From positions 1-43,439 of the forward strand of contig CAJUIO010000019.1 in NCBI GenBank assembly GCA_910586025.1: a stretch of 43,439 bases of DNA, in the 5' to 3' direction. The stretch comes from an uncultured Lachnospiraceae bacterium. Lineage in GTDB: Bacteria > Bacillota > Clostridia > Lachnospirales > Lachnospiraceae. Position numbers and translations under genes: made by a program. This document shows positions 16,989-24,244 of this stretch, one piece after another (position 1 is the first letter of the stretch; every line of letters begins with the position of its first letter). The notes beneath the pieces are model-generated. The model was given only the letters and a program-made list of their open reading frames with translations, had not been told where the DNA came from and did no database searches.

Positions 16989-19052
16989 ATGGAACAGGAA
17001 ATCATTGATAATAAATACGAACTTATAGAGGAAATCGGGAAAGGCGGCCAGGGTACGATTTTTCTTGCCAATCATATAAGACTGAAACGGAAGGTGGTGC
17101 TCAAAAGGATACCCGGATTTACTTGCCATCAGGAGCTTGATCGTTTGGAGGTGGATATCCTCAAAAATCTCCGGCACAAGAATTTACCAAAGGTTTATGA
17201 TTTCGTGCGGCAGAATGATTATGTATATAGTGTGATAGAATATATTCCGGGAAAATCTCTGGATCAGCTGGCGGATGAGGGATATCGATTTAAGCAGAAG
17301 GAAGTGTTACGTTGGATGATGGATTTATGTGAAACATTAGTTTATCTGCATAATCAGAAACCGGCGGTGCTGCATTGCGATATTAAGCCGCAAAATATTA
17401 TGTTGTCTGATACGGGTATGATTTATCTGATTGATTTTAATATTGCCAGTTATGTCAGTCAGGACGCATCCTTCTACGGGTATACGGAGAAATATGCCTC
17501 GCCTGAGCAGAGGGAACTGTTTTTGCGGCAGAAAAGAGGGAGGGGAATTTCGGAGGAAAGGATTGAAACCGTGACTGTAACAAAGGGCTGCGGTTCGGTA
17601 AGTGATTTAGTGGCAGACAAAGTGAATGTATGTTCGTTAGATGGCAGAACAGATATCTACAGTTTGGGCGGAACAATATATTATCTTTTGACAGGAAGAT
17701 ACCCGAACAGCGGGGAGCGCGGGCCGGCACAGAGATACGGGGTACATAGGAAATTTGCAAGGGTGATAAATAAGGCAATCGCCGTTGACAGGGATAAGCG
17801 GTATCAATCGGCGGAGGAAATGTTTTTCGCCCTGGAGAAGGTCCGAAAACCCAAGAGAAGATATTTACTGTATCCTGTTTTTCTGTTTATCTTAATAATT
17901 CTTTCGTTATGCATGCAGAAGCCGGTTGAGGAGGAAGTGGCAGTCAGCCGAGAGCGGCTTGCGGACGAAGATTTTGCCAATTATGAATATAAGAAAGCTT
18001 TACAGGCTTATAAGGAGATTGCGGAAAATGCAGATAATGTCGCATATTACAATATAAGGATTGCAGACTGTTATGATAAGATGGGTGAGCTTGACGGAGC
18101 GCTGGATTATTTACGGGGACTGTACAGACAGGATCAAGCGAAAATTTACCGTGATAAAATAGTGGAATATCTAATCAGAAAACTAGAAAGAAGTGACGAT
18201 ACGGAGGAAAGGATTTCAATAGAAGAAGAGCAGATCGCATTAGGCGAGGTTTCGGAGACTTTGTATCAGGACATATTAAAATATTATACTAGTAAGGCGG
18301 ACTATGAGACGGTGCAAAAATATGTGAGTATGGCTCAAAAAGATAATCTGGGCCATTACGTTGATAGATATGCTGAGATGCTTTCACTGATAGATAAAAA
18401 CCAGTCTATTATATATGACTTATATAAGGCATGTGAGAATTACGATCTTAACGGACTTATGGATCTATGTATGAATGATGATTATTTTAAAATGACCCGC
18501 ATAATCAGTCAGCCGTTTTTTTATAAGAGTCACGATGCGGAAAGGGATTTTGCCATGGGTATTTATAATAATGGGTACATTTATTATGGTGAGGTAGAAG
18601 AGGGAATCCGTCAGGGACGAGGAGTATGGTTTGATATAAGTTCAGCCAATGCCATTATCTTTGAGGGTGACTGGGAGCGTGACATGCCAAATGGCGAAGG
18701 CTCCTTTATGCAACTTTCAGCGGAATATGGTTTTCGAACCTATCACTCTAACGTGATAGACGGTGTTCTTGACGGAGAGTGCACCGTGGAGGAATATGTG
18801 TATACATTTATATATTCTGGCGGCACTACAAACGGAATTCCAAACGGACAATATGTTTTTGAAGATGAGTATACCTATACGTACATAAATAAAATGGGAG
18901 TAACGCAGGCGATTGAAATGCCATCGGAGCTATATGGAGTTGTACCGGATAATTATACCCTTGTACATTATGATCCTGCCAAGGGCAGAGTTGACGCTTT
19001 GCCGCAGAAGGAATTAAAATGTGTAGGCGGATTAGGACTGGAAGGAATGTAA
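16989..19052 (+). CDS. Membrane Ser/Thr kinase with extracytoplasmic TPR-like and MORN repeats
   Basis: A 687-residue protein with an N-terminal Hanks-type kinase domain (about residues 8-285). The Gly loop is GKGGQG, the ATP lysine is Lys39 (VVLKRI), the catalytic loop is HCDIKPQN (Asp131), and the metal loop is DFN (149-151) instead of DFG. An insertion of about 40 residues with several Ser/Thr lies between YASPEQ and TDIYSLGG, in the activation-segment region. One membrane helix (about 292-309) is followed by TPR-like helices (325-460) and MORN-type repeats (about 524-580: GYIYYGEVEEG, FEGDWERDMPNGEG). If the topology is standard, the repeats are outside, where PASTA domains sit in PrkC. 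CGGAGG precedes the start. Confidence 0.88.
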   Translation: MEQEIIDNKYELIEEIGKGGQGTIFLANHIRLKRKVVLKRIPGFTCHQELDRLEVDILKNLRHKNLPKVYDFVRQNDYVYSVIEYIPGKSLDQLADEGYRFKQKEVLRWMMDLCETLVYLHNQKPAVLHCDIKPQNIMLSDTGMIYLIDFNIASYVSQDASFYGYTEKYASPEQRELFLRQKRGRGISEERIETVTVTKGCGSVSDLVADKVNVCSLDGRTDIYSLGGTIYYLLTGRYPNSGERGPAQRYGVHRKFARVINKAIAVDRDKRYQSAEEMFFALEKVRKPKRRYLLYPVFLFILIILSLCMQKPVEEEVAVSRERLADEDFANYEYKKALQAYKEIAENADNVAYYNIRIADCYDKMGELDGALDYLRGLYRQDQAKIYRDKIVEYLIRKLERSDDTEERISIEEEQIALGEVSETLYQDILKYYTSKADYETVQKYVSMAQKDNLGHYVDRYAEMLSLIDKNQSIIYDLYKACENYDLNGLMDLCMNDDYFKMTRIISQPFFYKSHDAERDFAMGIYNNGYIYYGEVEEGIRQGRGVWFDISSANAIIFEGDWERDMPNGEGSFMQLSAEYGFRTYHSNVIDGVLDGECTVEEYVYTFIYSGGTTNGIPNGQYVFEDEYTYTYINKMGVTQAIEMPSELYGVVPDNYTLVHYDPAKGRVDALPQKELKCVGGLGLEGM

Positions 19053-19056
19053 GAAA

Positions 19057-20904
19057 ATGAGTCTGACGAAGGATATTCTGTTTCAAACATATCAGATAGA
19101 TAACTGTATAAAGAAAAATGAAGATGAAACTTATTATTACGGTTTCCATACGGGAATGGAGAAAGAAATACTGATACTGATAAGACAGAAGGAGAGCATG
19201 GATGACTTTAATATGACAGAAGGAATATCCTGTTTTCCCTATGTAATGGATTTTCACAGAGAAAAGAATATCAGTTGTATTATTATGAACTGTGTTAAGG
19301 GAGTTTTCTTTCATAAATATATGGAACAGGAAGCTTCTTTGTCCGAGAGGCAGTTAGTGGCAATTGGGCTTGATATCTGTAGTATTTTACAGGAGTTCAG
19401 GCATAGGAAACTGTCAGGAACGAAGCTTTGGGAATTGCATAATGTTATGCTCACCTCTGATTCGAAAATATGCTTTTTGGGACGAAACGGTATCGGGAAA
19501 AGGGAGAGTGCTTTTGAGGTTAAAAAGGAAAATCTTAAAGCAGCTCTTGCGTTTCTCCGGTGCGTGTGCACGGATCAAGATTCTGTTTTTTACAAAGTGA
19601 TCAAGAAAGACTATTCGAATGTAAGGTCTCTGAAGAAGGCGATACTCAATATAGCCAGAAAAACGGCCCGATATAAGAAAATGGTGTGGATGCAAAGAGT
19701 GTGCTATATTGTGATCATGGCAATGTTTTTGGTCAGTGTTCTGCTTCTCAGGGAAAACGGGGAGATTTATCAGGATCATATCTTGTGGCAGGAAGGGCTG
19801 TCGCAAATGGAACAAAAGGAATATACGGCTGCTATTGCTACATTTGAAGAGCTACTTAAAAAGGATCAGGACAATCAGCAGATAAGGCGGTTTATTGCGG
19901 ATTGCTACTTTTCGGACGGCGATATGGAAAAGGCGGAGCAATGTTATAGAAAAAATCTGGAAGATTTTCAAGATATCTATAGTCTGGAAAGGGTTCGTTG
20001 GATTATAGAGGATAAAGCGCATAGCGCTTACAACTTACGGGATTATGATCGGGTGCTGGATTTTTGCGAGGAGTTGAGTGAAACTGGAAGCACGATTGGG
20101 ACGGATGAAATGCGGCTGAATATCTATTTAATGAGAAATGATTTTGCCAGTGCAAAAGAACTGATCAAATACTTGGAGGTACAGGAGAACGTTGACGAGA
20201 GCCTGCGTTTGCGTATGACGAGTGCCGGAAATCAGATTCAGTTGATTGAGACATTAATACCTCAATACAGTGAAATCGCAAATATACTGGAAGCGGAGGA
20301 CTGGCCTGGACTGATACAAAAATTGAACTCGCAGGAATATAAGGAATTATGTGAACAATATGGTGATATCGTATACTGTCCATATAAAGAAGACCAATTT
20401 ATAAAGCTATTTAAGAATGGTTCCGTGTATTTAGGACAGATGGATCAGGATCAGCGAAGTGGAACCGGAACACTGGCATTGATGGGATTTGCAAGCAATA
20501 ATTTTCTTATCTTTGAAGGAGAATGGAAAAATGATTATCCCAATGGAGAAGGAGTGCAGAAGGTGCTTGATTTATCGTATCTGGAGGATGAAAGGAATAT
20601 TTGGATGAGTACAAGCGGTAAGTATGAGAATGGATATGCCGATGGTGAAATGAAAATAAAGTTTTATGAAGAAGCGGATTCCGGCATTATGCCATTGAGG
20701 ACAGCTATCTATAGAAGCAGTATAGGATACATGGAGCGTTATGACGGTGATGTGGATACCGGAAGCATAGATTCCCGTTACTATGTGGCAGCCGTGTTTG
20801 ATGATGGAGAATTCCTGCTGCAGCATTTTGGACATGTTGATGCGGTTGCGGGTGTGGGATTAAGGGAATGCCACTTGGCATTTAACTGGGAGAAAGGAAA
20901 ATGA
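19057..20904 (+). CDS. Kinase-like paralogue lacking catalytic motifs, with TM, TPR-like and MORN repeats
   Basis: A 615-residue protein with the same plan as its upstream neighbour: an N-terminal kinase-sized domain (about 1-205), one membrane helix (about 213-231), TPR-like helices (245-400) and MORN-type repeats (about 457-520: YLGQMDQD, FEGEWKNDYPNGEG). The kinase motifs are gone. No Gly-rich loop is visible, and the catalytic-loop region reads LWELHNVML where the neighbour has HCDIKPQNIML. The metal loop reads FLG in place of DFN. I therefore call it a pseudokinase, likely a partner or regulator of the active kinase. It starts four bases after that gene. Homology to the kinase fold is my alignment by eye. 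Confidence 0.8.
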   Translation: MSLTKDILFQTYQIDNCIKKNEDETYYYGFHTGMEKEILILIRQKESMDDFNMTEGISCFPYVMDFHREKNISCIIMNCVKGVFFHKYMEQEASLSERQLVAIGLDICSILQEFRHRKLSGTKLWELHNVMLTSDSKICFLGRNGIGKRESAFEVKKENLKAALAFLRCVCTDQDSVFYKVIKKDYSNVRSLKKAILNIARKTARYKKMVWMQRVCYIVIMAMFLVSVLLLRENGEIYQDHILWQEGLSQMEQKEYTAAIATFEELLKKDQDNQQIRRFIADCYFSDGDMEKAEQCYRKNLEDFQDIYSLERVRWIIEDKAHSAYNLRDYDRVLDFCEELSETGSTIGTDEMRLNIYLMRNDFASAKELIKYLEVQENVDESLRLRMTSAGNQIQLIETLIPQYSEIANILEAEDWPGLIQKLNSQEYKELCEQYGDIVYCPYKEDQFIKLFKNGSVYLGQMDQDQRSGTGTLALMGFASNNFLIFEGEWKNDYPNGEGVQKVLDLSYLEDERNIWMSTSGKYENGYADGEMKIKFYEEADSGIMPLRTAIYRSSIGYMERYDGDVDTGSIDSRYYVAAVFDDGEFLLQHFGHVDAVAGVGLRECHLAFNWEKGK

Positions 20905-20906
20905 GG

Positions 20907-21041
20907 ATGGACATTCAAACGATCGTGTTTGTGAATTTAGTCGCTACAATGGCCTTGGGGATTATTCTGCTTGTTTTACCTGTTATATTTCACTTTCGCA
21001 GAAAAAGATATTTGAAGAAAGAGAGTCGGAGATTCTTTTGA
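20907..21041 (+). CDS. Small single-helix membrane protein at the end of the tad operon
   Basis: A 44-residue ORF (46 if the overlapping ATG at 20901 is used). It has a short N-terminus, one hydrophobic helix (roughly IVFVNLVATMALGIILLVLP) and a strongly basic tail (FRRKRYLKKESRRF). AAGGA at 20894-20898 is eight bases before the ATG at 20907. The frame overlaps or abuts the pseudokinase stop, the usual sign of operon membership. Such peptides often bind and tune a larger membrane protein. It resembles no family I know. It is short enough to be missed by standard gene callers. Confidence 0.55.
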   Translation: MDIQTIVFVNLVATMALGIILLVLPVIFHFRRKRYLKKESRRFF

Positions 21042-21147
21042 ATGTGCGAAGCATTGGAAGAGATCATTGAGCACATTCTCTTGATGAGTTTGCGGGGGCA
21101 ATGTAGCAGGAAAAGCTTTTTCCATTTTCCTCTAGCCGTCCTCTTCC

Positions 21148-21161
21148 GAAACTGTTACAAT
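21148..21161 (+). promoter_or_regulatory. Possible -10 region for the oligo-1,6-glucosidase gene
   Basis: TACAAT at 21156-21161 is a fair -10 box about 40 bases before the start at 21200. No good -35 box is found at 16-18 bp spacing, so activation by a regulator may be needed, or the call is wrong. The 158-base gap after the tad operon has a short GGAAAA/TTTTCC dyad (21109-21123) but no clear terminator. Confidence 0.3.
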
Positions 21162-21199
21162 AGTGCCAGACCCAGAACAGGAAAACGGAGGATTTTAAT

Positions 21200-22876
21200 A
21201 TGGAACAGAACAAAAAATGGTGGAAGGAAAGCGTGGTGTACCAGATTTATCCCAGGAGCTTCATGGACAGCGATGGTGACGGAATCGGGGATCTCAGGGG
21301 AATCACGCAGAAGCTGGATTATCTGAAGGAGCTTGGAATTAACGTGATCTGGCTCTCACCGGTATATCAGTCTCCTAATGACGACAACGGTTATGATATC
21401 AGTGACTATCAGGCTGTCATGAAGGAATTCGGAACCATGGAGGACTTTGACGTGATGCTTGCCTCGGCACACGAGAGAGGGATCCGCATCATGATGGATC
21501 TGGTGGTCAATCACACCTCGGACGAGCACAGATGGTTTGTGGAGAGCCGCAAATCAAAGGACAATCCCTACAGAGACTATTACATCTGGCAGGAGGCTAA
21601 GGACGGAAGGGAGCCGAATAACTGGGGCTCCTGCTTTGGCGGATCCGCATGGAAGTATGATGAAACCACGGATATGTACTATCTGCATCTTTTTTCAAAA
21701 AAGCAGCCCGACCTTAATTGGGAAAATGAGAAGGTCAGGGAAGAGGTTTTTTCCATGATGAGATGGTGGCTGGACAAGGGCGTTGACGGCTTTCGGATGG
21801 ACGTGATCAGTATGATCTCCAAGGTGCCGGGGCTTCCCGACGGACCGAAGGCAGAGGGAGCGCTCTACGGTGATTTTGGCCCCTATGTGATTAATGGCCC
21901 TCATGTCCACGATTATCTGAAGGAGATGCGGGATAAGGCGCTTGCCCCTTATGATACCATTACGGTGGGAGAGACCTCGGGAGTCACGGTGCAGGAGGCA
22001 GTGAAATATGCGGCGGATGACGAGAGCGAGCTGAATATGGTGTTCCAGTTTGAGCAGAATGACCTGGACGGCGGCGAGCACTCCAAGTGGAATCTGGACA
22101 AAATCCGCCTTCCGGAGCTGAAGGCCGTGCTGAACAGATGGCAGACTTATCTCGAAGGCAGGGCCTGGAACAGCCTGTACTGGAGCAATCATGATCAGCC
22201 CAGAATCGTATCGAGACTTGGAAATGACAGTGGAGAATACAGGGAGCTGTCCGCCAAGATGCTGGCGCTCTGCCTCCATATGATGAAGGGCACGCCCTAC
22301 ATCTATCAGGGGGAAGAGCTGGGAATGACCAATGTGCCTTTCGAAGGCCTCGAGGATTTCCGGGATATTGAGAGTATCAACGCTTATCATGAATACACGG
22401 AAAACAATCTGATTGACAAGGACAATATGCTCGAATATCTCCGCTATAAGAGCCGCGACAATGCGAGGACTCCCATGCACTGGGATGAAAGTCCGAATGC
22501 GGGATTTACGGAGGGCACGCCCTGGATTAAGGTGAATCCCAATTATACAGAAATCAATGCAAAGGAACAGCTGGGAAGAGATTCCTCTGTGTTTCGTTTC
22601 TACCAGAGGCTGATTCGGCTGAGAAAGGAAAATCCTGTTATTGTTTACGGCAGATTTGAACTGCTGCTTCCGGAGGATGAGGATCTTTTCATGTATACCA
22701 GAAGCTATGAGGGGGAAAAGCTTCTCGTTATCTGCAATTTCAGCGGGAAGGAGCGCAGCGTCACTGTCCCGGAGGAATTTGCGGCGGGGGATGTCTGGAT
22801 TTCCAATTATGAGCGGCAGAGTGTGCGCGGGGAGCTTTCCCTTGGGGCTTACGAGGCGCTGGCGATTCACATTTAA
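21200..22876 (+). CDS. malL: Oligo-1,6-glucosidase (GH13, MalL type)
   Basis: A 558-residue cytoplasmic GH13 alpha-glucosidase of normal length with no signal peptide. Catalytic residues are Asp201 (GFRMDV, nucleophile), Glu258 (VGETSG, acid/base) and Asp332 (SNHDQPR, transition-state). The Val right after the nucleophile is the known marker for alpha-1,6 specificity (isomaltose, panose) rather than maltase, where Ala is usual. It could also be trehalose-6-phosphate hydrolase, but no PTS gene is nearby. A strong GGAGG precedes the start. No transporter or regulator is adjacent, so it appears monocistronic. Confidence 0.88.
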   Translation: MEQNKKWWKESVVYQIYPRSFMDSDGDGIGDLRGITQKLDYLKELGINVIWLSPVYQSPNDDNGYDISDYQAVMKEFGTMEDFDVMLASAHERGIRIMMDLVVNHTSDEHRWFVESRKSKDNPYRDYYIWQEAKDGREPNNWGSCFGGSAWKYDETTDMYYLHLFSKKQPDLNWENEKVREEVFSMMRWWLDKGVDGFRMDVISMISKVPGLPDGPKAEGALYGDFGPYVINGPHVHDYLKEMRDKALAPYDTITVGETSGVTVQEAVKYAADDESELNMVFQFEQNDLDGGEHSKWNLDKIRLPELKAVLNRWQTYLEGRAWNSLYWSNHDQPRIVSRLGNDSGEYRELSAKMLALCLHMMKGTPYIYQGEELGMTNVPFEGLEDFRDIESINAYHEYTENNLIDKDNMLEYLRYKSRDNARTPMHWDESPNAGFTEGTPWIKVNPNYTEINAKEQLGRDSSVFRFYQRLIRLRKENPVIVYGRFELLLPEDEDLFMYTRSYEGEKLLVICNFSGKERSVTVPEEFAAGDVWISNYERQSVRGELSLGAYEALAIHI

Positions 22877-22893
22877 TATAACAGGAAGGACAG

Positions 22894-22921
22894 GGGGCGG
22901 TTCCAAGCGGGCCGCCCCTTT
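22894..22921 (+). terminator. Probable terminator of the oligo-1,6-glucosidase gene
   Basis: GGGGCGG (22894-22900) pairs with CCGCCCC (22912-22918) and is followed by a short TTT. The T run is weak, but the stem is strong and lies between convergent genes. Confidence 0.6.
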
Positions 22922-22957
22922 GACATGCGTCTGACATCCTGCGTTTCCAATGGGAAA

Positions 22958-23494
22958 TCAGGCTCTGTCCATATAGCGGCCAAGCGGAATCCGGATAATC
23001 AGGGCGTAAAAGCTCCCGATCACTGCCGTGATCAGCTGCACGATGGAAAAGGTGGTCTGAAAGACACTCATTTTTGGCTGCATTTTTTCGGGAAGCAGCA
23101 TGGGAATGAGAATCAGGGAGATTGCGATTCCCATGAAAAGAGATTTTGCCACGGATCCGGCCAGCATGGAAAGAGCGGCCCCTGCTTTTGTGTGGATCCT
23201 GCGGTTTAAAAGACAGGTACAGACGACGAGAAGCGCATTTCCGATCATGATTGCCGGCATAATGGCGGGAATGGCTGATATGACAGGGCTTCCCGAGATA
23301 AAAAAGGCTGTGACAGGCGTGATCACGGACAGGATCAGGCCGCAGGATAGGCCTGCATACAGGCCGGCGAGGATAATGCAGGCATTGATTACCGGGCCGG
23401 TGAGGAATACGCTGGTGTTCTTAAAAAACTGACTGACAATGCAGATCGCAAGAAGAGCGGCTGTCACTGCAATCTGTCTGGCTGATAGCTTCAT
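22958..23494 (-). CDS. ECF transporter S component (solitary, substrate unknown)
   Basis: A 178-residue very hydrophobic protein with about five or six membrane helices and the layout of ECF-type substrate-binding (S) subunits. It starts MKLSARQIAVTAALLAI and carries a Gly/Pro-rich middle (TGPVINACIILAGLYAG). S subunits bind vitamins or similar micronutrients and pair with a shared EcfA-A'-T module. No such module is here, so it would be a group II S subunit using distant partners. On its strand GGAGG lies just upstream of the ATG. It is the only minus-strand gene I support. Substrate cannot be told from sequence alone. Confidence 0.7.
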   Translation of the reverse strand: MKLSARQIAVTAALLAICIVSQFFKNTSVFLTGPVINACIILAGLYAGLSCGLILSVITPVTAFFISGSPVISAIPAIMPAIMIGNALLVVCTCLLNRRIHTKAGAALSMLAGSVAKSLFMGIAISLILIPMLLPEKMQPKMSVFQTTFSIVQLITAVIGSFYALIIRIPLGRYMDRA

Positions 23495-23521
23495 GAATTT
23501 TAACCTCCGTTCACTGCCGTA

Positions 23522-23550
23522 TTGAATGTTGACGGCTCAATACGTATAAT
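23522..23550 (+). promoter_or_regulatory. Promoter of the 23593 gene
   Basis: TTGAAT (23522-23527) and a consensus TATAAT (23545-23550) are separated by 17 bp. A second TTGACG at 23529 is too close to the -10 box to serve as the -35. Confidence 0.65.
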
Positions 23551-23592
23551 ATAAGGGAACCAGGTCAAAAACACAATAGAAACGGGGGAAAT

Positions 23593-24105
23593 ATGTTTAC
23601 GGATATTCAATTGCTTCAGATAAAAAATGCGGTTATGCGGGTTCTCCATGTGCCGGGAAATTACACGGGAGGAATTCTGGAGATGGCGGTGGCGGCGGAC
23701 TTCCACATTGCCCCGGAAACGCTGCGAAAGGAGTGCGCCCAGCTTGCGGGAGCCCTGAAGAGGACGGACGAGGTGTTCCGGAACGTGAGGCTTAACCTGA
23801 TCGGATGGATTTCGGATGAAAGAATTCTCAAGGAGGTCTCCTCTCTGCCGGCGCTGCAGATGGGAAAGGGATTTGAGAGGATGGAGGAGAGAGATCCGGC
23901 ACCGGCGACGGAGGCGGCGGAAAAATCCCTGGATGAGCTTCTGCGCCAGATGAAGCTCTTTTACGCCAGATCAAAGCTGATTATTCTGATCACGGACGGA
24001 AGCTACCGGCGGGCGGACGAAGAAAAGATACGGGAGTATCTCCATCCCTTTCTTTATAGGAAGCTGATCGTTTTGTGCGGCGGGAATGTGACAAAGCTTA
24101 CATAA
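23593..24105 (+). CDS. Unrecognised 170-residue protein with VWA-like C-terminal strand
   Basis: I do not recognise this protein. It is soluble, with no signal peptide or membrane helix. The N-terminal ~60 residues look helical (KNAVMRVLHVPGNYTGG, then HIAPETLRKECAQLAGALKR). A middle segment reads VRLNLIGWISDERILKEV, and a C-terminal segment KLIILITDGSYRRADEE looks like the last part of a von Willebrand A fold with its TDG turn. The metal-binding DxSxS motif is absent, so any VWA relation is tentative. GGGGGA lies upstream of the ATG. It stands alone between an ECF S gene on the other strand and tig. Confidence 0.7.
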   Translation: MFTDIQLLQIKNAVMRVLHVPGNYTGGILEMAVAADFHIAPETLRKECAQLAGALKRTDEVFRNVRLNLIGWISDERILKEVSSLPALQMGKGFERMEERDPAPATEAAEKSLDELLRQMKLFYARSKLIILITDGSYRRADEEKIREYLHPFLYRKLIVLCGGNVTKLT

Positions 24106-24147
24106 AAGCCTGCCACGCTTCTCATTGCAAGTGCGGCAAAAAATATC

Positions 24148-24176
24148 TGGTATTTTTTTGACAGATATGCTATAAT
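24148..24176 (+). promoter_or_regulatory. Extended -10 promoter of tig
   Basis: TGC-TATAAT (24168-24176) is an extended -10 element. The -35 position at 17 bp (24148-24153, TGGTAT) is weak, as is common with extended -10 promoters. The TTGACA at 24158 is only seven bases from the -10 box and cannot pair with it. Confidence 0.65.
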
Positions 24177-24244
24177 CGTACAATGACTGTAAGCAGGTGA
24201 AAATTATGCAGTGAAACGATGATATAGAAGGAGGATGTACAAGG

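Noticed and set aside
13375..20904. FHA, PP2C and kinase genes as part of a type VI secretion system or an anti-phage island
   Set aside because: No T6SS sheath, hcp, vgrG or TssM-like genes, and no nuclease or other defence effector, occur here. The genes are contiguous with tad.
21042..21326. 94-codon ORF after the tad operon
   Set aside because: It runs out of frame into the glucosidase gene, has no binding site and shows no protein-like pattern.
24115..24155. Hairpin and A-rich run between the 23593 gene and tig as a terminator
   Set aside because: The stem has an A-C mismatch and is followed by A residues on the plus strand, with a T run only later, so it does not fit a normal terminator.
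24158..24176. TTGACA followed by TATAAT before tig read as one promoter
   Set aside because: The spacer is seven bases, far too short. The extended -10 element explains the start better.
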